Source of the DNA: Olleya sp. YS
GTDB lineage: Bacteria; Bacteroidota; Bacteroidia; Flavobacteriales; Flavobacteriaceae
NCBI RefSeq assembly: GCF_029760915.1
Contig: NZ_CP121685.1
Span: forward strand, 718,001-782,000
Direction: 5' to 3'
DNA: 64,000 nt
Shown here piece by piece: positions 28,805 through 37,025 of this stretch. Each line of letters begins with the position of its first letter. Position 1 is the stretch's first letter. The notes under the pieces were generated by a model. It was not told where the DNA came from and searched no databases. It saw only the letters and a program-made list of their open reading frames with translations. The position numbers and the translations under genes are program-made.

Positions 28805-29338
28805 TTATTGCTTTACAAAAACATTAGTAGCATCAGAATCTGAAAAAGTAGTGCTTGACACATCTCCATTGGCGTCAAGAAATACTATTTCATATTCAAA
28901 AAAACTAGGTCTTACTAATACATTATTTGAAGGTAAAGTAAAAATAACATCTTCTCCACCAGCGCTGGCAACAAAACTTCCATTAGCCGACTGAGTCCAA
29001 GTAAAATTAAATATAAAATTATCTTCTTCACATACGTAGCTAAAGGTTTCTACATTATTCTGGTTTGTAAGCGTAAGGTCTAAATCCGTAGTATAAGTAA
29101 CACTACCTGTACCATCTGCATTAAAAACAATCGATTCTCCTTGATAGCAACCGGTTTCAGCAATAAGATCACTTGACTCAACTCCATCGTTATTCAAATC
29201 AAATGAATCATTTTCAACATTAAACTCAGATATTACCCAAGTACCTACAATAGCAGGTGTTGTATCAGTATTAGAGTCGTCATCACTTGAACATGATAGA
29301 GCACATAAACCTAAAAAAGCAAATAATATTTTTCTCAT
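28805..29338 (-). CDS. Lipocalin-like lipoprotein
   Basis: Short lipoprotein of 177 residues. The signal peptide ends at lipobox CALSC (residues 12-16) and is followed by SSDDDS, a typical flavobacterial surface-export acidic stretch. The mature part begins IVGTWVISEF, the first strand of lipocalin-like domains often annotated in Bacteroidota, and has two further Cys (in ETGCYQG and SYVCEED) that may form a disulfide. No ligand can be proposed. Divergent from polA. Confidence 0.75.
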   Translation of the reverse strand: MRKILFAFLGLCALSCSSDDDSNTDTTPAIVGTWVISEFNVENDSFDLNNDGVESSDLIAETGCYQGESIVFNADGTGSVTYTTDLDLTLTNQNNVETFSYVCEEDNFIFNFTWTQSANGSFVASAGGEDVIFTLPSNNVLVRPSFFEYEIVFLDANGDVSSTTFSDSDATNVFVKQ

Positions 29339-29450
29339 ATTTTAAAATTTTAAACACAAACATACAATATATATTTACAATTGCAATTCAATTAATTTCT
29401 ATTTAAAGCATAAGTTTTTGTAGTTTTATAATCTTCAAAAAACAAAATTC

Positions 29451-32345
29451 ATGTCAGATCAAAAACGCCTTTTTTTAGTTGATGCTTATGCACTTATATT
29501 TCGTGGTTATTACGCCTTTATAAAAAACCCACGAATCAATTCTAAAGGAGAAGACACCTCAGCTATTATGGGTTTTATGAACTCGTTATTAGACGTTATT
29601 AAACGTGAACGTCCAGACCATTTAGCGGTATGTTTTGATAAAGGTGGTAGTACAGATAGAGTCGAAATGTTTGAAGCTTATAAAGCAAATAGAGACGAAA
29701 CACCAGAAGGTATTCGTACCGCAATTCCGCATATCTGTAATATTCTGGAAGCCATGCATATTCCAATCATGGTAAAAGAAGGTTATGAAGCAGATGATGT
29801 CATTGGTACATTATCCCGTCAAGCGGAAAAAGAAGGTTATAAAGTCTTTATGGTCACTCCAGATAAAGATTTTGCGCAACTAGTTACCGAAAACATTTTT
29901 ATGTATAGACCTGTTTTTGGTGGTGGTTATGAAACTTGGGGCATCCCAGAAGTACAGAAAAAATTTGAAGTCACAGACCCAATGCAAGTCATTGACTTTT
30001 TGGGTATGATGGGAGATTCTAGCGATAATATTCCTGGACTTCCAGGTGTTGGAGAAAAAACTGCGAAGAAGTTTTTAGCAGCCTACGGAAGTATGGAAAA
30101 TCTTTTAGCTAATACACACGAGCTTAAAGGTAAAATGAAAGAAAAGATTGAGGCGAATGGTGAGTTGGGTTTACTATCTAAGAAATTAGCAACCATTATG
30201 TTAGATGTTCCTGTAACGTTTAACGCTAAAGATTTTGAACTCGATCATCCAGATGTTGAAAAAGTAAAAGAAATATTTCAAGAATTAGAGTTTAGACGAC
30301 TCACAGATAATTTTGTAAAAACCTTTACGTCTGGTGCAGAAGCTACTTCCAAATCAAATACTAATGGAACTGTCACTTCGAGCACTTCGTCTTCGCTCAG
30401 TACAGGCTCTGTCGAGAAGTCTTCAAATTCAACCTCAGTTTCAAGTTCAAATTCTAACGCAGGTGCAGGACAATTTTCATTGTTTGGAGCAGAACCTTCA
30501 TCTGCGACTGAAACCGTTTCAGAATACACTAGAAAAACCATTGAAACTACCTCGCATTTTTACCAAAGCGTTGCGCCAGGAATGGCAACCAAACTATTCA
30601 TTAAAAATTTAATGAATCAAACTAGCGTATGTTTTGATACGGAAACCACAGGACTTAATCCATTAACTGCTGAGTTGGTAGGTATTGCATTTTCTTGGGA
30701 AGTTGGTAAAGGCTTTTATTTACCTTTTCCAGAAGACAGACAAGAAGCACAATCTATTATCGAAGAATTACGATGTTTTTTTGAAAGTGAAACCATCGAA
30801 AAAGTAGGACAGAATTTAAAGTACGATATCAAAGTACTTGCAAAATATAATGTCGAAGTTAAAGGTAAACTGTTTGACACCATGTTAGCGCATTATTTAA
30901 TCAATCCTGACATGCGTCACAATATGGATGTGTTGGCAGAAACCTATTTAAACTACACACCAGTATCTATCACAGAACTGATTGGTAAAAAAGGGAAGAA
31001 TCAATTGTCTATGCGTGATGTTCCGTTAGAGAAACAAACCGAATACGCAGTAGAGGATGCAGATATCACACTTCAACTAAAAGAGCATTTTGAAAAAGAA
31101 TTAGGCGAAGCCAACACCCAAAAACTATTTAATGATATCGAAGTGCCTTTACTTCGTGTACTGGCTGCAATGGAACTAGAAGGTATTAATTTAGATGAAA
31201 CATTCTTAAATAGTTTGTCTGAAGAGTTGGATAACGACATCAAAACCTTAGAAGCTAAAATTTACGATGTTGCTGGTGAAGAATTTAATATCGCGTCACC
31301 AAAGCAATTGGGTATTATTTTATTCGAAAAATTAAAACTCGTCGATAAGCCTAAAAAAACAAAAACTGGTCAGTACAAAACAGGAGAAGATATTTTATCC
31401 TATTTAGCCAAAGACCATGAGATTATCCAAAACATTTTAGACTATCGTGGACTTGCAAAATTAAAAAGTACCTATGTAGATGCGTTACCGCTTCAAGTTG
31501 AACCTACAACTGGTCGTGTGCACACAGATTATATGCAAACCGTTGCTGCAACAGGACGATTAAGTAGTAATAATCCTAATTTACAGAACATCCCAATACG
31601 AACTGAACGTGGTCGTCAAGTGCGAAAAGCGTTTGTACCACGTAACGACGACTATATTTTACTAGCAGCCGATTACAGCCAAATAGAACTGCGTATTATT
31701 GCTGCATTAAGTAAAGAAGAAACCATGATTGAAGCCTTTAAAAATGGTGAAGATATTCATGCGTCGACTGCATCTAAAGTGTTTAATGTGCCTATTGAAG
31801 AGGTGACTAGAGAGCAACGTAGCAATGCCAAAACCGTAAACTTTGGGATTATTTATGGTGTGTCTGCTTTTGGACTAAGTAACCAAACCGATTTGTCTCG
31901 TAGCGAAGCCAAAGAGTTGATAGATACCTATTACGAAACCTACCCTAAGCTTAAAAAATACATGAGCGAGCAAGTCGATTTTGCGCGTGATAACGGTTAC
32001 GTAAAAACCGTTTTAGACAGACGTCGTTATTTAAAAGATATTAATAGTCGTAACGCTGTAGTGCGTGGAGCTGCAGAACGTAATGCGGTAAACGCACCAA
32101 TACAAGGTAGTGCTGCAGATATTATTAAAATTGCCATGATTAATATTTATAATAAGTTATCCCACGGAAATTTTAAAACTAAAATGCTCTTACAAGTGCA
32201 TGATGAATTGGTCTTTGATGTCTATAAACCTGAACTTGACGAAATGAAAACCTTGATTAAAACCGAAATGGAGAATGCTTTTAAAATGGAGGTTCCGTTA
32301 GATGTTGAAGTCGATACTGGTTTGAATTGGTTGGAGGCGCATTAA
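29451..32345 (+). CDS. polA: DNA polymerase I
   Basis: Repair and Okazaki-fragment polymerase of 964 residues. The N-terminal 5'-3' exonuclease domain (1-290) has LVDAYALIFRGYYAF and the acidic cluster EADDVIG. A Ser/Thr-rich linker (about 295-345) follows. The 3'-5' proofreading domain keeps its acidic residues (CFDTETTGL, about 395), and the polymerase domain has DYSQIELRI (motif A), RSNAKTVNFGIIYG (motif B) and VHDELVFDV (motif C). So all three activities should be present. Part of the linker is encoded by a copy of a dispersed palindromic repeat (30371-30423). Converges with the 32352 gene with only 6 bp between. Confidence 0.97.
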   Translation: MSDQKRLFLVDAYALIFRGYYAFIKNPRINSKGEDTSAIMGFMNSLLDVIKRERPDHLAVCFDKGGSTDRVEMFEAYKANRDETPEGIRTAIPHICNILEAMHIPIMVKEGYEADDVIGTLSRQAEKEGYKVFMVTPDKDFAQLVTENIFMYRPVFGGGYETWGIPEVQKKFEVTDPMQVIDFLGMMGDSSDNIPGLPGVGEKTAKKFLAAYGSMENLLANTHELKGKMKEKIEANGELGLLSKKLATIMLDVPVTFNAKDFELDHPDVEKVKEIFQELEFRRLTDNFVKTFTSGAEATSKSNTNGTVTSSTSSSLSTGSVEKSSNSTSVSSSNSNAGAGQFSLFGAEPSSATETVSEYTRKTIETTSHFYQSVAPGMATKLFIKNLMNQTSVCFDTETTGLNPLTAELVGIAFSWEVGKGFYLPFPEDRQEAQSIIEELRCFFESETIEKVGQNLKYDIKVLAKYNVEVKGKLFDTMLAHYLINPDMRHNMDVLAETYLNYTPVSITELIGKKGKNQLSMRDVPLEKQTEYAVEDADITLQLKEHFEKELGEANTQKLFNDIEVPLLRVLAAMELEGINLDETFLNSLSEELDNDIKTLEAKIYDVAGEEFNIASPKQLGIILFEKLKLVDKPKKTKTGQYKTGEDILSYLAKDHEIIQNILDYRGLAKLKSTYVDALPLQVEPTTGRVHTDYMQTVAATGRLSSNNPNLQNIPIRTERGRQVRKAFVPRNDDYILLAADYSQIELRIIAALSKEETMIEAFKNGEDIHASTASKVFNVPIEEVTREQRSNAKTVNFGIIYGVSAFGLSNQTDLSRSEAKELIDTYYETYPKLKKYMSEQVDFARDNGYVKTVLDRRRYLKDINSRNAVVRGAAERNAVNAPIQGSAADIIKIAMINIYNKLSHGNFKTKMLLQVHDELVFDVYKPELDEMKTLIKTEMENAFKMEVPLDVEVDTGLNWLEAH
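30371..30423. repeat. Dispersed-repeat copy inside the polA linker
   Basis: The stretch contains ACTTCGTCTTCGCTCAG, a 15 of 17 match to the core ACTTCGACTGCGCTCAG of the intergenic repeats at 14611 and 46694, flanked by CACTTCGAG and TCGAGAAGT. It is translated in frame as part of a Ser-rich linker (SSTSSSLSTGSVEKS). Confidence 0.6.
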
Positions 32346-32351
32346 CTAAAA

Positions 32352-32822
32352 TTATAAGTTTATTTGATATTGAATTCTTTTATTTTTAATTATTGATTCT
32401 AACTCATCCATTTTGAGCAAACAATAAGAAAAAGAATCAGGATGTAAAGATATAAAGCAAAACCTAAATCTATCTCCAACTAATTTTGCGAAATTAAATT
32501 CATTCTCTGTAGCTCCAAAGAAAAATCCTTTTGGGTTTTCTGGCAGAAACTTTTTAGTTGTCTTTATCTCAATGAATTGAATTTCATCTAAATGTGTCTC
32601 TATATAATCTTCTTTAAATTTAATTCCTTTCAATTTAGGTATATAAATCATATCAAAAGACTGTTTAAAACTATATGGTAATTCAAGGATATCAAGCAAA
32701 GTTTTTTTCATTGGTAAATCAATCTTAAAAAAACCTGTTTGCTTTTCTAACATATATCTAATTCCTTCTTTCTCTGTAACATTATTAGATAATGTCAATT
32801 TAAAACTATGAGCTCTTGACAT
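32352..32822 (-). CDS. PD-(D/E)XK nuclease-like protein (DUF3883-like), partner of XRE regulator
   Basis: Unnamed protein of 156 residues. Residues 54-130 read like a minimal restriction-endonuclease fold: FDMIYIP with Asp57, then FIEIKTT with Glu85 and Lys87 (the D...ExK pattern), then a helix/strand ATENEFNFAKLVGDRFRF much like DUF3883 domains. No signal peptide or membrane segment. Its start codon overlaps the stop of the XRE gene by one base (TAATG), so the two are translationally coupled. That arrangement recalls controller-endonuclease pairs of type II restriction systems, but no methyltransferase is near. Nuclease activity is inferred from motifs only; a nuclease-derived binding protein is equally possible. 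Confidence 0.6.
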   Translation of the reverse strand: MSRAHSFKLTLSNNVTEKEGIRYMLEKQTGFFKIDLPMKKTLLDILELPYSFKQSFDMIYIPKLKGIKFKEDYIETHLDEIQFIEIKTTKKFLPENPKGFFFGATENEFNFAKLVGDRFRFCFISLHPDSFSYCLLKMDELESIIKNKRIQYQINL

Positions 32823-33091
32823 TATTCTTCGGTTTTCAATTGATAATCATTAAAGCTTAGTTTTGGGTTCTGATTTTCAAAATTCAGCAATTCAGAAATC
32901 TCGATTTCAAATGCTTTTGAAAAGACTGCAATATTAGTTAGTGAAATATTACGTTCACCTCTTTCAATCATACCAATGTATGTTCTGTGAAAACCTGTTT
33001 TAAAAGATAGTTTTTCTTGACTCAGTTTATTCTCAAGTCTTAACTCTCGAATTCTTAGCCCAAATTCTTTAAGAAGGAATTTATTTACCAT
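32822..33091 (-). CDS. XRE-family regulator, restriction controller-like
   Basis: Small DNA-binding protein of 89 residues, nearly all one helix-turn-helix domain (about 10-68): LRIRELRLENKLSQEKLS, TGFHRTYIGMIERGERNISL, FSKAFEIEISELL. The HRTYIGMIERGERN recognition region is close to that of C (controller) proteins of restriction-modification systems. It is upstream of and overlaps by one base the nuclease-like gene. Two 13-bp dyads in inverted orientation at 33103-33140 lie just before its start, one of them inside its probable promoter, so it very likely represses itself and the divergent gene. Confidence 0.85.
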   Translation of the reverse strand: MVNKFLLKEFGLRIRELRLENKLSQEKLSFKTGFHRTYIGMIERGERNISLTNIAVFSKAFEIEISELLNFENQNPKLSFNDYQLKTEE

Positions 33092-33102
33092 TAATCGAAA
33101 CT

Positions 33103-33140
33103 ATACTTATTGTATGCAATAATCAACATACAATAAGTAT
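33103..33140. promoter_or_regulatory. Paired operators of the XRE regulator
   Basis: Perfect 14-bp inverted repeat: ATACTTATTGTATG (33103-33116), 10-bp spacer, CATACAATAAGTAT (33127-33140). Each arm is itself a dyad of form ATAC-N5-GTAT, so two dimers can bind. On the minus strand a promoter TTG-N20-TAGTTTCG overlaps the XRE-proximal arm; the other arm lies at the -33 region of the divergent gene. Confidence 0.8.
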
Positions 33141-33144
33141 CATT

Positions 33145-33175
33145 TCATTATATTTACTTTTAAAAAATATAATGA
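33145..33175. promoter_or_regulatory. Second inverted repeat over promoter and start of the zinc-ribbon gene
   Basis: TCATTATATTT (33145-33155) and AAATATAATGA (33165-33175) are perfect reverse complements separated by 9 bp. The left arm includes the -7-like TATATTTA (33149-33156); the right arm includes the ATG at 33172. Confidence 0.65.
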
Positions 33176-33492
33176 TTTGGTATGCAAGGAAATCTAGCGA
33201 TGATGGAAAGGGAATGAATAAAGGAGTTCTTTTTTATGAAGGTGAACATTATTCAAGGACAGAAGAACATGCAAAAAAATATGTAGAATCTCTAGGTTTA
33301 GTTTGGGAGGAAGAACTTAAGACTATCAACACAAAAGATGAATGGTTCTACTTTACTGATTGGGAAGAGCTAGATGAAGAAGAATTTTATGATTTTGAAG
33401 GTAACACATATAAAATATGTCATAACTGCAAAGGTGTAGTTAGAGTATTAACTGAATTAAATCTTTGCAAAAAATGTGGAATTTATACTTAA
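33172..33492 (+). CDS. Small acidic protein with C-terminal zinc ribbon
   Basis: Unrecognised protein of 106 residues, divergent from the XRE gene and sharing its control region. The first 80 residues are rich in acidic and aromatic residues (EWFYFTDWEELDEEEFYDF). The C-terminus has C83-x2-C86-x12-C99-x2-C102, a zinc-ribbon spacing. It could be a DNA-mimic-like inhibitor because of its charge, or simply a small regulator; neither is shown. It ends 3 bp from the stop of the converging ygiQ gene, so the cassette is tightly packed. The ATG lies inside a perfect inverted repeat. Confidence 0.65.
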   Translation: MIWYARKSSDDGKGMNKGVLFYEGEHYSRTEEHAKKYVESLGLVWEEELKTINTKDEWFYFTDWEELDEEEFYDFEGNTYKICHNCKGVVRVLTELNLCKKCGIYT

Positions 33493-33495
33493 AAT

Positions 33496-35448
33496 CTAAC
33501 GTCTCTTCTTCCTAGACTTATACTTAACCTTCTGCTTCCTTTGATTAAAAGGTACAGCATCATTAAACGTGTCTTTGGCTTCACCATTAGGCTTGTTTTT
33601 ACGCCATTTTTCTTTCTTTTCTGGTAAGAGTACTTTTAGTAAATCTTGACGACCAACTTTATTCAACGTCTTTTTTATCCACGCTTTGTTTTCGTCTTTA
33701 TACCAAAAGAAAAAACGGTGTTGCTCGTCTTTTTCTTTTCGGGTTTTTGGCGTGTTTACTTTTTTAAGCGTGTAAGGATGGTAACCACTATAGTAAATAA
33801 CAGTCGCTACTGTCATTGGTGTTGGAGTAAACCCTTGTACTTGCTCTAACTGGAAACCCATATCTTTAGTTTCGGCAGCGAGGTTTGCCATATCTTCAAC
33901 TTCGCAAGCTGGATGATTAGAAATAAAATAGGGTATTAATTGAAGCTTTAAATTCTTCTTGATATTAATCTTATCAAAACGCTCTTTAAACTTATGGAAG
34001 TACGAGAACGACGGTTTCCGCATTAATTTTAAAACAGGATCACTCGTGTGTTCTGGCGCGACTTTTAAGCGTCCAGAAACGTGCTTGGTCATCACTTCTT
34101 CGGTATAAGCATCCAACTCTTTTGGGTCTGCATTTTTATTAAATTCTGGCACTAACATATCATGTCTAATTCCAGAACCTATAAATGATTTTTTTACTTT
34201 AGGATGACTGTCTACCGCTTGATATAATTCGGTTAACGGTTTATGAGACGTATCTAAATTACTACAAATTACTGGCGAAATACAACTAGGTGCCACACAC
34301 TTATCACAGATAGCTTGCACTTTACCTTTCATTTGATACATATTAGCACTTGGTCCACCAATGTCGCTTAAATAGCCTTTAAAGTCTGGCATATTGGCAA
34401 CTTTATCAACTTCTTTTAAAATCGATTCTTTACTACGACTTGCTATAAATTTTCCTTGATGCGCAGATATGGTACAAAAGCTACAACCACCAAAACAACC
34501 TCTGTGAATATTTATAGAAGTCTTAATCATCTCATAAGCTGGTATTGGTCCACGCTTATTGTATTTTGGATGTGGTAATCGTGTGTAAGGCAAATCAAAA
34601 GACGCATCAATCTCTGCTTCCGTCATGGTTGGATATGGCGGATTAATCATCAACGTCTTATTACCAACTTTCTGAAAAATTCGTCTTGCTGCCAACTTAT
34701 TAGACTCTTGCTCTATGACTTTAAAGTTAGAGGCGTATTTTTTCTTGTCTTTTAAACAAACTTCGTGTGATGCGATTTCGACATCTTCCCAATTACTATT
34801 CTTCGGAATTTTTTCATCTTTATCCATCAACACAGCTGTTTGCAATACCGTGTTAATACTATTAAAAGGAACACCTTTCTCTAACAAACGCACTATTTCA
34901 CGTAGAGGTTGCTCTCCCATTCCATACACCAGCATATCTGCTTTAGAAGTCTCTAAAATAGTTGGCATCAATTTATCACTCCAATAATCGTAATGCGTAA
35001 CACGACGAAGCGAACCTTCAATTCCACCAATTAAAACAGGTGTGTCTGGCCATTTTTCTTTTAAGATATTACTATAAACTGTTGAGGCATAATCTGGTCT
35101 AAAACCAATATCTCCATTTGGAGTATAGGCATCTTTATCGCGACGTTTTTTGTTAGCATTATAATTGCTAATCATTGGATCCATGCAACCACCAGTAACT
35201 CCAAAAAACAATCTTGGTTTACCTAGTTTGACAAAATCCTGAAGATTATCATTGACATTGGGTTGAGGAACAATAGCTACACGTAAACCCATACTTTCTA
35301 ACAAACGACCAATAACCGCAGGACCAAACGTAGGATGATCCACATAGGCATCACCACTAAATAGGATGACGTCTAGTGTGTCCCAACCGCGAATTTTCAC
35401 CTCTTTGTTTGTGGTAGGTAACCAGTCTGACAGTTTAAGTTCTTGCAT
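33496..35448 (-). CDS. ygiQ: YgiQ family radical SAM protein
   Basis: Radical S-adenosylmethionine protein of 650 residues. The N-terminal part is a B12-binding-like fold (DVILFSGDAYVDHPTFGPAVI, first 20 residues shown in part) and the radical SAM core has CFGGCSFC (CxxxCxxC, about residue 316) after NIHRG. The C-terminal end is strongly basic (KQKVKYKSRKKRR). YgiQ proteins are widely conserved and their reaction is still not known to me; a biosynthetic or RNA-modifying role is guessed from the basic tail. The length is usual for the family. Monocistronic, converging with the zinc-ribbon gene. Confidence 0.92.
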   Translation of the reverse strand: MQELKLSDWLPTTNKEVKIRGWDTLDVILFSGDAYVDHPTFGPAVIGRLLESMGLRVAIVPQPNVNDNLQDFVKLGKPRLFFGVTGGCMDPMISNYNANKKRRDKDAYTPNGDIGFRPDYASTVYSNILKEKWPDTPVLIGGIEGSLRRVTHYDYWSDKLMPTILETSKADMLVYGMGEQPLREIVRLLEKGVPFNSINTVLQTAVLMDKDEKIPKNSNWEDVEIASHEVCLKDKKKYASNFKVIEQESNKLAARRIFQKVGNKTLMINPPYPTMTEAEIDASFDLPYTRLPHPKYNKRGPIPAYEMIKTSINIHRGCFGGCSFCTISAHQGKFIASRSKESILKEVDKVANMPDFKGYLSDIGGPSANMYQMKGKVQAICDKCVAPSCISPVICSNLDTSHKPLTELYQAVDSHPKVKKSFIGSGIRHDMLVPEFNKNADPKELDAYTEEVMTKHVSGRLKVAPEHTSDPVLKLMRKPSFSYFHKFKERFDKINIKKNLKLQLIPYFISNHPACEVEDMANLAAETKDMGFQLEQVQGFTPTPMTVATVIYYSGYHPYTLKKVNTPKTRKEKDEQHRFFFWYKDENKAWIKKTLNKVGRQDLLKVLLPEKKEKWRKNKPNGEAKDTFNDAVPFNQRKQKVKYKSRKKRR

Positions 35449-35547
35449 AACAGTGCAAAAATAGATAAAAAAAGACTGTTATCTATTATTATAAAAGGGT
35501 TTAGCATATAATTTAACTGGTTAGCTTAAATTAGAAACTTAACTAAC

Positions 35548-35580
35548 AAAAAAAGGCTAACAATAATGCTAGCCTTTTTT
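35548..35580 (-). terminator. Terminator of the glucan operon
   Basis: GGCTA ... TAGCC stem with an A-run on one side and T-run on the other, placed 17-50 bp after the stop of the last GH13 gene on the minus strand. Confidence 0.8.
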
Positions 35581-35596
35581 ACACAAAGTTATGGAC

Positions 35597-37018
35597 TTAT
35601 TGTTTGACTAAAACTTTATAAGTATTGGCGTCTAGAGCTATAGCATCACCTTTTAATTCTAAGGTGTTGTTTGACATATAGTCTAGATAGTTACCTTGTT
35701 GTGGTAAGCTTGTTTTTATGTTTTCTGAAGACACATTAGCAACAAAAAGTACTTCGTTTGTTCCATTAGTTCTAGAAAAAGCAATCACGTTTTTACCGCT
35801 ATCTATTGGTGTAAAAGTGGCTGCTTGCTTCCCACCATGTAAAGCTGAATTAGTTTGTTTTAGTTGTGCTAACTTCTGTAACAATTTCCAAGTTCTAGCT
35901 TTGGTATGCGGAAAGCTATCTTTTTCAAAAAACAGTAATCTGTGGTCTAAATCATACTCTTGACCTGAATATATTAGTGGCATTCCTGGAGTTAAATAAC
36001 TTAGCACAGTCATGATTTCTCCATTTTTACCCATACGTTCTTTGATGGTTCCATTCCAAGAGTTTTCGTCATGATTGGTCACAAAATTCATTAAAATATC
36101 ATCTGCTTCGTAACGCTCTGCATCTGTTGTCATCATCTCTGTCCACGCTGTTGCGTCTTTTTCACCTTTAGCTATGGCATTCATCGCATGATGCCTGTCC
36201 CAACCATAAGCCATATCAAATAATCCATCTTTTAATAATTCTGGTTCCCAAGCTTCAGCTAGCATAAAAATATCTTTTTGAGCACGTAATTTAGGGATAG
36301 CTTGCTCCCAAAAATCTGTTGGTACAGAACCTGCTACATCACATCTAAATCCATCAACACCTTCTTTTGTAATCCAATAACTCATGTCTTCAATCATCTC
36401 TTTACGCATGTCTTGGTTGTCGTAATTTAAATCGGCAACGTCTGTCCAATCGGTACCTTCAGGATGCACGACTTCTCCTTTATCATTTTGTGTGTAATAG
36501 TCTGGATTAGTTTTTAACCATTCATGATCCCAACCTGTGTGATTAGGAACCCAATCTAAAATGACATAAATCCCATTATCGTGAGCTGTTTTTATTAAAC
36601 TTCTAAAGTCTTCAATTGTTCCAAATTCTGGATTGATTTTAGTAAAATCTGATACTGCATAATAACTTCCTAAATATTTGGCTTGTTCGTCTTCTGGGAA
36701 ATCGGTTGCAAATTTACTGTCTGCTCCACCTGTTGCTTTACGTTTGGTTTCTGAAATAGGAAATACTGGCATTAACCAAATGACTTTTACGCCTAATTGT
36801 TTTAACTGAGGAATGTCTTTAGTGAATTGCTCAAACGTCCCTTCAGGTGAGTATTGACGTATGTTAGCTTCGTAAATAACAGCAGTTTCTAGATCTGAAT
36901 CTGAAATAGGTTGAAGCTTTTGTTTTTCTTCTGAAACTGGTTTTGTTTCCGTTTGTTTCTGCTCATCTTTACAAGCAAATGCTACAATTAATAAGGCTAA
37001 TACAATTACTTTTTTCAT
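35597..37018 (-). CDS. GH13 alpha-amylase family lipoprotein (compact)
   Basis: Glycoside hydrolase family 13 enzyme of 473 residues, last gene of the minus-strand glucan operon. Lipobox IVAFAC (residues 11-16). The catalytic barrel shows DWVPNHTG (155-162), GFRCDVAG with nucleophile Asp227, AEAW with acid/base Glu255 and NHDENS with Asp317; then a short C-terminal beta domain. All catalytic residues are present, so it should act on alpha-1,4 or alpha-1,6 glucans at the membrane. It is one of four GH13 genes in the locus. The start is the ATG 7 bp after the preceding gene. Confidence 0.93.
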   Translation of the reverse strand: MKKVIVLALLIVAFACKDEQKQTETKPVSEEKQKLQPISDSDLETAVIYEANIRQYSPEGTFEQFTKDIPQLKQLGVKVIWLMPVFPISETKRKATGGADSKFATDFPEDEQAKYLGSYYAVSDFTKINPEFGTIEDFRSLIKTAHDNGIYVILDWVPNHTGWDHEWLKTNPDYYTQNDKGEVVHPEGTDWTDVADLNYDNQDMRKEMIEDMSYWITKEGVDGFRCDVAGSVPTDFWEQAIPKLRAQKDIFMLAEAWEPELLKDGLFDMAYGWDRHHAMNAIAKGEKDATAWTEMMTTDAERYEADDILMNFVTNHDENSWNGTIKERMGKNGEIMTVLSYLTPGMPLIYSGQEYDLDHRLLFFEKDSFPHTKARTWKLLQKLAQLKQTNSALHGGKQAATFTPIDSGKNVIAFSRTNGTNEVLFVANVSSENIKTSLPQQGNYLDYMSNNTLELKGDAIALDANTYKVLVKQ

Positions 37019-37025
37019 GTGTTTG

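Noticed and set aside
32352-33091. Complete type II restriction-modification system
   Set aside because: No methyltransferase motifs (FxGxG, DPPY or PC) are found on either strand between polA and ygiQ, so only a C-R like half can be proposed.
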